Below are positions 1-8,927 of a DNA stretch of 64,000 bases, piece after piece. A program made the position numbers and the translations under genes. Below the pieces are notes generated by a model. The model saw only the letters and a program-made list of their open reading frames with translations. It was not told the DNA's origin and did not search any database. The stretch is from Saccharothrix australiensis (GTDB lineage Bacteria > Actinomycetota > Actinomycetes > Mycobacteriales > Pseudonocardiaceae). The stretch is taken from positions 4,985,501 to 5,049,500 of the forward strand of contig NZ_RBXO01000001.1 of NCBI RefSeq assembly GCF_003634935.1, given 5' to 3'. Positions within the stretch are counted from its first letter, which is position 1, and each line of letters starts with the position of its first letter.

Positions 1-201
1 AATCCTGGCATGGCGCGAGGTGGCAGAACCGCGATCCTGATCCACCTCGCCTTGGCCACGGCAGCCCTGGGTGACCGCAAGCAGGCACTAATCTTCGCGA
101 ACGAGGCGTACACTCTCGATCGACAGATGTACGGCGAGGACCACCCGGAAACCTTGAAAGACAAGGAAACGATCCACTATCTGTCGAAGGGCATGCGGTA
201 G
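1..201 (+). CDS. C-terminal fragment of a TPR-repeat protein (runs off left edge)
   Basis: The reading frame is open to the first base, so only the last 66 or so residues are present. They contain a tetratricopeptide unit of the kinesin-light-chain type, with the typical phrase YGEDHPETL near the end. In actinobacteria such repeats usually form the C-terminus of large NB-ARC/TPR regulatory or signalling proteins, but the diagnostic N-terminal domains lie outside the window, so the role cannot be assigned. The ATG at base 10 is probably an internal methionine rather than the true start. Confidence 0.6.
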   Translation, partial: NPGMARGGRTAILIHLALATAALGDRKQALIFANEAYTLDRQMYGEDHPETLKDKETIHYLSKGMR

Positions 202-963
202 TCGCCTACACGACGACAGCGGAGGGGTCGTCGGTGACGAACCGGGCGGCGGCTTCGAGGGCTTAGTTGTCGCCGCAGAGGCGGAGTGTCGTGTAGATGA
301 GTTTCCACCACGACGACTCGGTGTCCCTGGCAACCGGGATCGGTGGGCATCGCAAAAGCAGCACTGATTACGCCGAGCGCTGGCGGATCGACTCCTCGAG
401 CCTCGAGTGCGCGATCGCGGACCTCATGGCGCTCGTGCGTGTCACCGCAGAGCGACCGGCGACGACGAGTACGACGTGCGTGTGGGAATCGAGCGGGCCG
501 GCGGGCAACCACTGATAATCCTGACAAGAAACGAATTCGACTACCTGCATGAGGGCGTTTCGATCCCACTGCCCCGCTACACGTCCGTCGAGACGACCGT
601 GAACGCGGCAGGGCCTACCTCAGACTACCACCCGGCACATCCACGACCTCGCTCGGGACTGCGTGAACCAGGGCGGTGTCCCGGACGCGCGGATGATCCG
701 TCCTGCGGTGCAGGACGACCGACGGTAGCCGCTGCCGTGGGCGCGGTCCGCGCCACAGCAGCACATCGCCTCTCGCACCTCGATGATCCGAGCAGTCCGG
801 CAGGGAACTCTTGGCGGCCGTGTTTCGACCTTGGGTGCACGAGGCAGCACCACCGCGGCCCCGCACTGACCGACCGGCAGCCCTGGCGGGTGCGGCGACA
901 TGCTCAGCCCGGCACAGCTGACCGCTCACCGCGCCCGTCTGCACACTTGGGCCGTGGGCGTGG
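202..963. other. Gene-poor stretch
   Basis: No frame gives a convincing protein. Open frames exist on both strands but have arginine- and histidine-rich, low-complexity translations typical of GC-rich shadow frames. The base composition is slightly less extreme than in the downstream genes. It separates two remnants of repeat proteins and is probably decayed sequence. Confidence 0.4.
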
Positions 964-2259
964 ATGTCGGTGGCCCGGACAGCCGCCGAGAGCGGAGACC
1001 ACGACCGGGCGGTCGACTACGCGAGCCGCATCAACAAGGACACACTGCGCACAGGCGTCGTCTGTCATGTGCTCAAGGTGTCGTGCAAGGCCGGCGACCA
1101 CGGTCAGGCGGTCCGCACGGCGTTGTTGATCAGCGATCCGATCGTGCGCACCGCGGCGCTGACCACCGTCACCGATGCCCTGATCACGGCCGGCCGCCCG
1201 GAGGAGGCGGTCGCCCTGCGCGACGACGCGGAAAGCACGGCCACCACCATCACCGACCCCGGTCAGCACGTACACGCGCTCCTGAAGGTGGCCCTGACCT
1301 GCTCGGGGCTCAGGGACCGCGACCGGGCGGACCGACTGTTCGACCGTGCGGTCACGGACGTGCCGACCGTCGTCGATCCCGGCGAACGGGACCTCGTCTG
1401 GCCGGCCGTGGCCCGCGCGCTGGCCGCCGCCGGCCTGTACGACCGGGGTATCGACGTCGCATCCGGCCTTACCGATCCGGGTCGGCGCAGCCGAGTGTTC
1501 GCCCGGCTCGGGACGGCAGCGGCCACTGCGGGGATCACGACCGGGCGGCGGAACTGGTGCGGCCCACGATCGGATCCGCACACCTCATCACCAACCCCAG
1601 GATGCGGCGCGCGGCCCTGACGAGAATCGCCGACGAACTCGCGCGAGCCGGCATGTACGAGCAGGCGGTGGACCTGGCGCGCTCGGTGTTCGATGACCTT
1701 GACGCCGAGCCCTACGCTCTCGTCGGGGTCGCTCGCGGCCTGGCCCGAGCCGGTGATCACGATCGCGCGCTTGACCTCGCACATTCGATCACCGACACCC
1801 GTCGGCATGCTGGCGCGCTGGCCGCCGTCGCCGACGTACTCGCCGAGACAGGACACCCCCACCGGGCCACCGAACTGGCCGAATCCGTGCCCGTACCCGA
1901 ACAGCGTTGTGAGGCACTGGTGCTCGTCACCGACACGCTGGCCAAGACCGGACGCCACGAGCAAGCGGCCGCCGTGCTGGACAGGGCGATCACCGACGCG
2001 CGTCCTGTCACCGACACTCCTCGCGACGGCCGGGCACGCGTGGCCACGGTGGGGGCACTGGCCGACATCGGCCGCATCGACCAGGCGATCCTCCTGGCCA
2101 ACTCCATCTCCGATCATCGCCGAAGCGCTGGCCGGGCATGGGGACCACGACCGCGCCGACGCCGTACTCCGCACCGCCCTGCTGTCCAGCCCATGGCGAT
2201 CGACGGCACGCACACTGGCCTTACTGTCGCCCGACCTCGCTCTCGAAGTCCACAGCTAG
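964..2259 (+). pseudogene. Broken TPR-like repeat protein (two frame disruptions)
   Basis: Three consecutive frame segments encode one continuous array of about 34-residue helical repeats, with recurring phrases such as AGDHDRA, VADVLAETG and LANSISD. The first segment runs to about 1535. There a G-run appears one base short, changing the expected Ala-Gly-Asp-His into a shifted frame. The second segment runs to about 2115, where the repeat consensus loses roughly ten residues and the frame shifts back. The last segment ends at 2259. The repeats look like TPR solenoids of large actinobacterial scaffold proteins, but no enzymatic or DNA-binding domain is present. Because the two shifts cancel and a piece of a repeat is missing, decay is more likely than sequencing error alone. 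Confidence 0.6.
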
Positions 2260-2899
2260 ATACGCCGACTGCTGTTACCGCCGAATACACGCGCGGTTAC
2301 TGCCTGCTGTCGGAATGTGCTCAGCCGTCACACTGTCGTCAGGCTCTCCGATACCTGAGCCGGTCGTTATCCGGCCCCAGGCGACCGAGCCGTGCGCGAC
2401 CGGCACTGTCGTCGCCCGCGGTCACAGTGCGCGGATGACTGCGTGGCCCCCGGTTGGCAGAGACGATCTGCGACGCATGGCGGGCGACGCCGGGTTCGAC
2501 ACCGTCCTGCCGGTGCTGGTCCACCGGCTGATCACGGAGACCGGCCGGGATGTGACGGAGTTGGACACGCCCGGCGGGTCGGCGACGGCGGTCGGCAGGC
2601 TCGACGGGGCGGTCACCCCGCCTCGGGGTTTCGGATGAGATGCTGCGGCTGGTCGCCAAGCGGTTCGTCGAGACCGGTGGCGATGTGCCGGCCCCGTGTC
2701 ACGCACCGCTACGACCGCCTGACCCGCAACCACCTCGGCGCGCTCAACCTGCTCGACTGGCTCCGTGACCTGTCAGACACGCCCTGGCTAAGGCGCTGCT
2801 TCCACAGCCGGCCGACGACTTCGCCTTCCAGCGCGGGGCGTGGGATGCGACCGGAACGTTCCACCCACGGCTGCACGGATCGTCGCTACCATCGGGCGA
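2260..2899. other. Gene-poor stretch with unrecognised coding-like scraps
   Basis: Between about 2440 and 2700 the plus strand has short segments with plausible protein character (for example the phrases VLPVLVHRLITETG and MLRLVAKRFVETGGDV) in two different frames separated by a stop. They look like remains of one gene, which I do not recognise. Nothing intact is visible before the lipoprotein start. Confidence 0.3.
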
Positions 2900-3406
2900 A
2901 TGACCCTCCGCGTGCCACTGGCCGCTGTCGTCGTGCTCCTGCTCGCCGCCTGTGGCGGCGCACCGGAGACCACACCGGGAAGCACACCGAGGAACACTCA
3001 GGAGGCTGCACCGAAGAACACGCCCGGCAGCGGGCCGGAGGCGGCGCTGAAGGCCCTCGCCGCAGCCGCCGACGCCCAGGACGACGAGGCGGTGCGCAAG
3101 CTCGTCTGCCCCGAGCGCTGGAGCGAGTCCCGGACGTTCGCCGCGAAGAAGGCCGAGGCCGCGCAGCTCGACCCCCGCCTCGCCGACATCCGCTACCGGA
3201 TCACCGCCAAGGAGGTCCGGGACCCGACCGACACGGCGGCCACCGGCCTGCTCGACGTCGAGGTGGAGGGCGTGCCCGACGACTTGCCGCCCGCGGCACA
3301 GTCGGGCCTGGACGCGATGGAGGCCCCGATCCCGGTTGCCCTCCTCGGGCCGGACCAGACGATCAAGCTGGTCAAGCAGGGCGACGCCTGGGTAGCCTGC
3401 CGCTGA
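2900..3406 (+). CDS. Small secreted lipoprotein of unknown function
   Basis: The 168-residue protein begins with a short basic segment, a hydrophobic stretch and a lipobox (LLAAC, Cys near residue 19), so it should be exported and lipid-anchored outside the membrane. A Pro/Thr/Glu-rich linker of about 25 residues follows, then a compact alpha/beta domain of about 120 residues. A repeated ALKALAAAADAQDDEA-type start and the C-terminal GDAWVACR resemble the NTF2-like or DUF4878-type lipoproteins of actinobacteria, though I cannot name the family. The ATG at 2900 is chosen because it gives a proper signal peptide; the upstream in-frame extension is arginine-rich and implausible. It stands alone between two degraded regions. 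Confidence 0.7.
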   Translation: MTLRVPLAAVVVLLLAACGGAPETTPGSTPRNTQEAAPKNTPGSGPEAALKALAAAADAQDDEAVRKLVCPERWSESRTFAAKKAEAAQLDPRLADIRYRITAKEVRDPTDTAATGLLDVEVEGVPDDLPPAAQSGLDAMEAPIPVALLGPDQTIKLVKQGDAWVACR

Positions 3407-3592
3407 TCCACCCCCGGCCGCCCGCCGGACCTCGCACCGTCGGCTACCGCACGCCGCCGCGACACCCTCGCGGCGGCGATGCGTTCCGGCTTCCGGCTCG
3501 CGCCGGGCGCCGTGTCAGCTTGCCGAGCGCGCCGACGGGCGGCCCGTTGCGGCTGTGACCTGGGCTCAGTCCGATGGCGCACCCGAGGGCCG

Positions 3593-4120
3593 GCCTGGTC
3601 ACTCGCCGAGGTGAACGAGGACGGGTACGTCGGCGCGCGGACCGGTCGGCCCGTCGAGGTCGTCCGCACCGAGACCAACGGACTGCACGTGCCCGCGAAC
3701 GCGGAGATCGTGCTCGAAGGCTGGATCAGTCCCCACTAGACCGCGATGGAGGGACCGATGGGCGAGTACCACGGCTACCAGTTCGCGGAATCCCGGCCAC
3801 AACCGGTCTTCCACGTCGAGGCGATCACCCACCGCACCGACCCGATCATCCCGTTCTGCGTGGCCGGGTTGCCGCCGGAGGAGAACCACACCATCCGGGG
3901 CACCATGATCTCCGCGGTCGCGCTCGACCTCCCGCGCTCGCACGACCTCCCGGTCGACCTGGCCTGGTGCCCTACGAGGCCGCGACCTGCCGGCTGGTCG
4001 TGTCGGTCGACCTCGACCGGCTCGCGGCGCGGCCCCTGGCCGAGCACGACCTCGTCATTCGCCACCTCGTACCCACCCGCCGTGCGGCAACGCGTACTGG
4101 ACCGCTGGAGCGAGTACGGC
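3593..4120 (+). pseudogene. Remnant of a UbiD-family decarboxylase gene
   Basis: The translation matches the middle of UbiD-type prenyl-FMN-dependent decarboxylases: a segment ending [11 protein letters not shown], then EGPMGEYHGYQ, then HVEAITHRTDPIIPFC, each a well-known block of this family. The gene is broken: an in-frame TAG at 3737-3739 interrupts it between the first two blocks. A frame change near 3970 then moves the reading to a third block (YEAATCRLVVSVDLDRLA). Both ends are missing compared with the usual 450 to 500 residues. It lies just upstream of the aromatic-catabolism operon. An intact copy would have fitted that pathway by decarboxylating an aromatic acid to a phenol. Confidence 0.65.
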
Positions 4121-4341
4121 TTCACGACGACCTGAACGCCCGGACGGCCGGTGAGGGCCCTCCGACGCGGTCGGTGACGCGGATCGTGGCACCCGGAGAA
4201 CTCCTCGGCACAGCACACCGGCCGCTGGACCGGAGGCCGGACAGCTCGGCCGCCAGACCGAACGGCGATGCACACCCGGAGCTGGTCCGTCCCGATGTGC
4301 GAGGGAGTCCGTCCTCAGCTCTTGTGCCTCATGTCGACAGC

Positions 4342-4351
4342 TTGTATACAT
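4342..4351. promoter_or_regulatory. Candidate GntR/FadR-type operator
   Basis: The sequence TTGTATACAT contains the perfect 8-bp palindrome TGTATACA, which resembles the TnGTnnnACnA half-site layout of FadR/FCD-type GntR regulators. It ends only 7 bases before the predicted ATG of the GntR gene, so binding would block initiation (autoregulation). Assignment is by pattern and position only. Confidence 0.4.
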
Positions 4352-4358
4352 CTCGTTC

Positions 4359-5051
4359 ATGAGCAGTGTACGAGTTGATGGGCAGGGAGGTTCGGCGCAG
4401 GACCTCACCTACCGGTGGCTCAAGCGGCACATCGCCACCCTGCCTCGGGACGGCGGCACGTTCCTCACCGAGTCCGAGGTCGCCCAGCAGGCCGGCACGT
4501 CCCGGACGCCCGTGCGGGAGGCGCTGCTGCGACTGGAGGCGGAGGGCTTCCTCCAGATCGTGCCCAAGAAGGGCGCGTTCGTGCCGCCGGTGTCCGACGC
4601 CGAGGTCCGCGCCGTCATGCAGGCCCGTGAGTTGATCGAGGACTGGTGCGTGCGCCGCGTGGTGCCCGTGGCCGAGGAGTTCCTGGCCGAACTCGGCAGG
4701 CTGGTCGCCGAGCAGGAGTCCCTGTTGGACGACCCGGTGGCGTTCATCGACTGCGACCGGGCCTTCCACCGGGCGATCGTGCGCCGGGCGGGCAACCCGG
4801 TACTGGCCGACTTCTACGAGACCTTGCGGGAGCGGCAGGTCCGGATGGGGTTGCGGGCGGTCGCGAACGAGGAGAACCGGGCGCGCACCGTGCTCGCCGA
4901 GCACGCGGCGATCGTGGCCGCCCTGCGCGAGCAGGACCCGGCGCGGGCGGGCGAGGCGTTGGCCGTGCACCTGTCCAGCACGCTCGCCGCGTTGCACCTG
5001 CCCGAGGTGGCCGGGTGGACCGGTGGGCAGTCCGTGGCGGGGCTGTCGTGA
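4359..5051 (+). CDS. GntR-family transcriptional regulator with FCD domain
   Basis: The 230-residue protein has an N-terminal winged helix-turn-helix (about residues 14 to 80, with TESEVAQQAGTSRTPVREALLRL, the GntR signature) and a helical C-terminal FCD ligand-binding domain (about 85 to 215, with the D...H layout seen in DCDRAFHRAI and a later EHAAIVAAL metal/ligand motif). FCD regulators usually repress carboxylate or aromatic-acid catabolic genes and are released by a pathway metabolite. It is the first gene of the operon that encodes the HpaB-type monooxygenase and its stop overlaps the next start. A TGTATACA palindrome immediately upstream suggests autoregulation. Confidence 0.85.
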   Translation: MSSVRVDGQGGSAQDLTYRWLKRHIATLPRDGGTFLTESEVAQQAGTSRTPVREALLRLEAEGFLQIVPKKGAFVPPVSDAEVRAVMQARELIEDWCVRRVVPVAEEFLAELGRLVAEQESLLDDPVAFIDCDRAFHRAIVRRAGNPVLADFYETLRERQVRMGLRAVANEENRARTVLAEHAAIVAALREQDPARAGEALAVHLSSTLAALHLPEVAGWTGGQSVAGLS

Positions 5052-5836
5052 GAGTCGCCCTGGTGCAGGTGGCGAGCCCGGCCGAGGAGGGCGTGGCGCG
5101 GCGGCGTGAGCGGGTCGGCCGGATGGTGCGGGACGCGCGCGGCGCCGATCTGGTGGTGTTGCCGGAACTCTGGGCCGCGGGCTACTTCTCCTTCGACGCC
5201 TACGCCGAGCAGGCCGAGCCGGCCGACGGCTCCACGGTCGCCGCGGGGCGCGAGTGGGCGCGGGACCTGGGTGCTCACGTGCACGTCGGCAGCTTCGTGG
5301 AGCGGGACGACAGGGGTCGGCTGTTCAACACGGCGGTGCTGGTCGACCCGAGCGGGGAGGTCGTGCACGCCTACCGCAAGATCCACGTGTTCGGCCACGC
5401 CTCCCTGGAGGCCCGGCTGCTCACGCCCGGCGAGCGCATCGACGTGACCGGCACGCCCCTCGGGCCACTGGGCGCCACCACCTGCTACGACCTCCGCTTC
5501 CCCGAGCTGTGGCGGGAACTGGTGGACCTCGGCGCGCAGGCCGTGATCGTCCCGGCGGCCTGGCCCGCCGCGCGGCGCGAGCACTGGCGGCTGTTCACCT
5601 CCGCCCGCGCGGTGGAGAACCAGGTCGTGCTGATCGCCTGCAACGCGGTCGGCGAACAGCACGGCACCGCCCTCGGCGGGAACAGCCGCGTGGTCGACCC
5701 GTGGGGAACCGTGCTGGCCGAGGCCGGGACCGACGAGGGGATCACCTGGTGCGACGTCGACCCGAACGTGGTCGGCCGGGTGCGGGCGGAGTTCCCCGTG
5801 CTGGCCGACCGCCGCTCCCCCTGGAGGAACGCTTGA
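5048..5836 (+). CDS. Carbon-nitrogen hydrolase (nitrilase superfamily)
   Basis: A 262-residue single-domain protein with the full Glu-Lys-Cys triad: Glu40 in LPELW, Lys111 in YRKIHVF and Cys146 in TTCYDLRFPE. Such enzymes hydrolyse amide or nitrile bonds through a thioester intermediate in the cytoplasm. The RFPE motif places it near omega-amidase/NIT-like branches. The substrate cannot be read from sequence; in this operon it may release a carboxylate from an amide that enters the aromatic pathway. The GTG start overlaps the GntR stop codon (GTGA), indicating translational coupling. Confidence 0.85.
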   Translation: MRVALVQVASPAEEGVARRRERVGRMVRDARGADLVVLPELWAAGYFSFDAYAEQAEPADGSTVAAGREWARDLGAHVHVGSFVERDDRGRLFNTAVLVDPSGEVVHAYRKIHVFGHASLEARLLTPGERIDVTGTPLGPLGATTCYDLRFPELWRELVDLGAQAVIVPAAWPAARREHWRLFTSARAVENQVVLIACNAVGEQHGTALGGNSRVVDPWGTVLAEAGTDEGITWCDVDPNVVGRVRAEFPVLADRRSPWRNA

Positions 5837-5838
5837 TC

Positions 5839-6495
5839 GTGCGACTGCACGTGGCCGGCACCGGCGAGGTGCTGACCGTGGACCCGCGCCGGCTCGTCGT
5901 GGCCGGCTACACCGGGCGGGACGAACACGCCGTGGCCGAGCACATCGCCGAACTGGCCGCGATCGGCGTGCCGGAACCGGCGACCGTGCCCGCGTTCTAC
6001 GACCTCGACCCCGGCCTGCTCACCACCGACCCGGTGGTCGAGGTCGGTGGGCCCGCCACCTCCGGTGAGGTGGAGCCCGTGGTGGTCCGCCACGACGGCC
6101 GGTACTTCCTCGGCGTCGGCTCCGACCACACCGACCGCGACCTGGAGCGCACCGACATCGCGGCGGCCAAGGCCGGCTGCCCCAAGCCGATCGGCGGGTC
6201 GGTGGCCGAGGTCGACCTGTCCACAGTGGACTGGGATCGGATCGTGGTCGACTCCAGCGTGGACGGTTGGCCCTACCAGCGCGGTCCGCTGTCGGCGCTG
6301 CGCCGGCCGGACGAGCTGCTGGCCCGGCTGACCGCCGTGCTCGGCGAGACCACCGGCGACCTGGTGGTGTTCTGCGGCACCCTGCCGCTGCTGTCCGGGC
6401 AGTTCGTGTACGGGGCCTACTGGCGCACGCACGTCGAGCTGCCCGGCGGCCCGACCCTGACCCACGCCTACGAGACCAAGCAGAGGAGCGAGTGA
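5839..6495 (+). CDS. DUF2848-family protein
   Basis: The 218-residue protein matches the DUF2848 family by its order of blocks: a start with an AGTGEVLTVDPRRLVVAGYTG-like region, then VPAFYDLDPGLLTT, then VGVGSDHTDRDLE and CPKPIG. The family's fold is related to fumarylacetoacetate-hydrolase-like enzymes, but no reaction is established to my knowledge. The start is uncertain: a GGAGG at 5824-5828 could serve a TTG at 5833 overlapping the previous stop, or the GTG at 5839 used here. It is tightly packed in the operon and its TGA overlaps the next ATG. It may act on a ring-opened or acyl intermediate (inference). Confidence 0.75.
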   Translation: MRLHVAGTGEVLTVDPRRLVVAGYTGRDEHAVAEHIAELAAIGVPEPATVPAFYDLDPGLLTTDPVVEVGGPATSGEVEPVVVRHDGRYFLGVGSDHTDRDLERTDIAAAKAGCPKPIGGSVAEVDLSTVDWDRIVVDSSVDGWPYQRGPLSALRRPDELLARLTAVLGETTGDLVVFCGTLPLLSGQFVYGAYWRTHVELPGGPTLTHAYETKQRSE

Positions 6496-7952
6496 TGCGC
6501 ACGGGTGCCGAGTACCTGGCCGCATTGAAGGACGCGCGGCGGATCTACCTGGACGGCGCACCGGTGGAGGACGTGGCGCACCACCCGGCGTTCGCGCCGG
6601 TCGCCCGGACGATCGCGGAGCTGTTCGACCTGGCCGCCGACCCGGCGTCCGGCATGACCCGGACCGACCCGGACACCGGCGGCACGGTCAACCGGCTGTT
6701 CACCACCCCGCGCAGCCGGGAGGACCTGACCGCGTTCCGCGAGGCCGCCACCACGTGGGCGCGGCACACGCACGGTTGGGTCGGCCGCAGCCCCGACCAC
6801 GTCGGCGCGTTCGTCTCCGCGTTCGCCGCGCACCCGGAGGCGTTCGCGGGCGGCGACCACGACTTCGCCGCCAACGTGGCCGCGTACCGGCGGCGCGTCG
6901 CGGAGGAGAACCTGTACGTCTCCTACGCGATCATCCCGCCCCAGGTCTCCCGCGCCACCACCGCGCACGCCTGGGAAGGCGATTTCGTGCAGGTCGGCGT
7001 GGTCGAGGAGCGCGCCGACGGGATCGTGGTGCGCGGCGCGCAGATGCTCGCCACCGGCGGCGCGGTCGCCGACGAGATCTTCGTGTCCTGCATCAAACCC
7101 CTCTCGCCGGAGGACACCGACTTCGCCCTCGGGTTCGCCGTGCCCGTCGCCGTGCCGGGCCTGAAGCTGTACTGCCGCCGCCCGTACGCGCCCGCGGCGA
7201 CCAGCGGCTACGACTACCCGCTGACCACCCGGTACGACGAAACCGACGCGCTGCTGGTGTTCGACGACGTGTTCGTGCCGTGGGAGCGGGTGTTCGTCTA
7301 CAAGGACGTCGCCGGTCTGCGCCGCCAGTTCTTCGACACCGGGGCGCACGCGCTGGGCAACTGGCAGGCGCAGATCCGGTTCGCCGTGAAGCTCCAGTTC
7401 CTGGCCGGCCTGGCGCGCAAGGTCACCGCCGTGAACGGCGTCGACAGGTTCCCCGGCGTGGTGGAGAAACTGGGCGAGCTGGCGAGCCTGGTGTCCCTGG
7501 TCGAGTCCGCCGTGCTGGCCGCCGAGTACACCGCCGAACCCGACGCGCAGGGCATGTGGCGGCCCGGCGCCCGCGCCCTGTACGGCGCGATGGGCCTGCA
7601 AGCGGAGCTGTACCCGAGGGTGCTGGGCATCCTGCGCGACCTGGTCGGCGGCGGCGTGCTCCAGGTGCCCTCCAGCGTCGCCGACCTGACCAGCGACGAG
7701 ACCCGCGCCGACATCGACCGGTACGTGCACAGCCCCGGCACGCCCGCCGAGGAGCGGGTGAAGCTGTTCAAGCTGGCCTGGGACGCGATCGGCAGCGAGT
7801 TCGCCGGACGCCACCACCAGTACGAGCTGTTCTACGCGGGCGCGCCGTTCGTGGTGAAGGGCTACGCGTTCCGCAACTACGGCTTCGACGGCCCGGTGGC
7901 CGCCGTCGACGGCTTCCTGTCCGCCTACGGCCTGGCCGAGGAGAACGCGTGA
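6495..7952 (+). CDS. HpaB-family FADH2-dependent aromatic monooxygenase
   Basis: This 485-residue protein has the length and layout of the oxygenase component of two-component flavin monooxygenases (4-hydroxyphenylacetate 3-monooxygenase, chlorophenol or resorcinol hydroxylases). It starts MRTGAEYLAALKD, the typical N-terminus, followed by the helical acyl-CoA-dehydrogenase-like fold. It includes YVSYAIIPPQ and the FDDVFVPWERVF motif. It uses reduced FAD supplied by a separate reductase, which is two genes downstream. With hydroxyquinol 1,2-dioxygenase and maleylacetate reductase nearby, a phenolic or resorcinol-type substrate hydroxylated to hydroxyquinol is the simplest role, by inference. 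The ATG overlaps the preceding TGA. Confidence 0.85.
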   Translation: MRTGAEYLAALKDARRIYLDGAPVEDVAHHPAFAPVARTIAELFDLAADPASGMTRTDPDTGGTVNRLFTTPRSREDLTAFREAATTWARHTHGWVGRSPDHVGAFVSAFAAHPEAFAGGDHDFAANVAAYRRRVAEENLYVSYAIIPPQVSRATTAHAWEGDFVQVGVVEERADGIVVRGAQMLATGGAVADEIFVSCIKPLSPEDTDFALGFAVPVAVPGLKLYCRRPYAPAATSGYDYPLTTRYDETDALLVFDDVFVPWERVFVYKDVAGLRRQFFDTGAHALGNWQAQIRFAVKLQFLAGLARKVTAVNGVDRFPGVVEKLGELASLVSLVESAVLAAEYTAEPDAQGMWRPGARALYGAMGLQAELYPRVLGILRDLVGGGVLQVPSSVADLTSDETRADIDRYVHSPGTPAEERVKLFKLAWDAIGSEFAGRHHQYELFYAGAPFVVKGYAFRNYGFDGPVAAVDGFLSAYGLAEENA

Positions 7953-8290
7953 GCAAGCCCGAATCCGAATTCTTCCCGGTGTCCGACGTGGACTTCACGG
8001 TGTGCCCCGGAGACGACCCGAAGATCACCGAACGGGTGCTCGCCCGCGACCCCGAAACCGGTGTGGCGACCCGCATCCTGCGCTACGAGCCGGGCGCGGA
8101 CTCCACCCCGATGGGCGTGCAGCGGCACGACTTCTGGGAGGAGGTCTACATCCTGGAAGGCTCATTCACCGACCTGACGCTGGGGAAGACGTTCACCGCC
8201 GGCATGTACGCCTGCCGCCCGCCGGGCATGCCGCACGGCCCGTGGCGCACCGACGAGGGCGTCGTCACCTTCGAGGTCCGCTACCGCTAG
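7949..8290 (+). CDS. Small cupin-domain protein
   Basis: A 113-residue single cupin. It holds the first cupin motif region in DFWEEVYILEGSF and the second in MYACRPPGMPHGPW, with His, Glu and His residues able to bind a metal. Such ChrR-type cupins act as small dioxygenases, isomerases or sensors. Its GTG start overlaps the stop of the monooxygenase gene, so it is co-translated with it and probably handles a pathway intermediate. No precise reaction can be assigned. Confidence 0.75.
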   Translation: MSKPESEFFPVSDVDFTVCPGDDPKITERVLARDPETGVATRILRYEPGADSTPMGVQRHDFWEEVYILEGSFTDLTLGKTFTAGMYACRPPGMPHGPWRTDEGVVTFEVRYR

Positions 8291-8299
8291 GAGGTCCGC

Positions 8300-8821
8300 A
8301 TGGCACCCACGTCCACGGCCGTGGACCCGATGACGATGCGCCGCAGCATGGGCCGGTTCGCCACGGGCGTCGCGGTCGTCACCACCCAGACCCCGGACGG
8401 CACCCCGCACGGCATGACCGTCAACTCGCTCACCTCCGTCTCGCTCGACCCTCCGCTGCTGCTGGTGTGCCTGACGACCGGCGCGCGCAGCACCGACGCC
8501 GTCACCGGCGCGGGCCGGTTCGCGGTGAGCATCCTCTCCGCCCGGCAGGAGCACCTGGCGCTGCGGTTCGCCCGGCGCGGCGAGGACCACTTCGCCGGCT
8601 TGGAGGTCATCCGCGGCCGGCACCGGGTGCCGGTGATCCCGGACGCCTTCGCGCACCTGGAGTGCGACGTGGAACGGCATTTCACCGCCGGTGACCACGT
8701 CGTCGTCATCGGGCACGTCCGCCACGTGTGCGAGCGCGACGGGCAACCGCTCGGCTTCCTCGGCGGCCGGTTCGGCGACGTCGTCGACCGGGGCCACGAC
8801 CCGGCACCCTGGTTCTGCTGA
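8300..8821 (+). CDS. Flavin reductase (HpaC/DIM6-NTAB family)
   Basis: A 173-residue protein with the flavin-reductase fold. After a short lead it has the hallmark MGRFATGVAVVTT and later MTVNSLTSVSLDPPLLLVC, which bind the flavin isoalloxazine and phosphate, then a GDHVVVIGHV strand near the end. These proteins use NAD(P)H to reduce FAD or FMN for a partner oxygenase. It lies 9 bases after the cupin gene in the operon with the HpaB-type enzyme, so it is the likely reductase partner. An AGGAGG sequence precedes the ATG. Confidence 0.88.
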   Translation: MAPTSTAVDPMTMRRSMGRFATGVAVVTTQTPDGTPHGMTVNSLTSVSLDPPLLLVCLTTGARSTDAVTGAGRFAVSILSARQEHLALRFARRGEDHFAGLEVIRGRHRVPVIPDAFAHLECDVERHFTAGDHVVVIGHVRHVCERDGQPLGFLGGRFGDVVDRGHDPAPWFC

Positions 8822-8851
8822 CCCGGCCGGCGATCTTCGCTCCCGAAGATG

Positions 8852-8885
8852 CGCCTCGGCGACTGTTGGCGCAGTCGCCGAGGCG
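8852..8885 (+). terminator. Hairpin, candidate terminator of the catabolic operon
   Basis: A perfect 14-bp inverted repeat (CGCCTCGGCGACTG at 8852-8865 and its complement at 8872-8885) with a 6-base loop lies between the flavin-reductase stop and the transporter start. It has no T-run, as is usual in actinobacteria. It could terminate or attenuate transcription before the transporter gene. Confidence 0.6.
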
Positions 8886-8927
8886 TGCTGGTACCCGCGC
8901 TCGCCGATCCCATGACACGGAGCAGAC

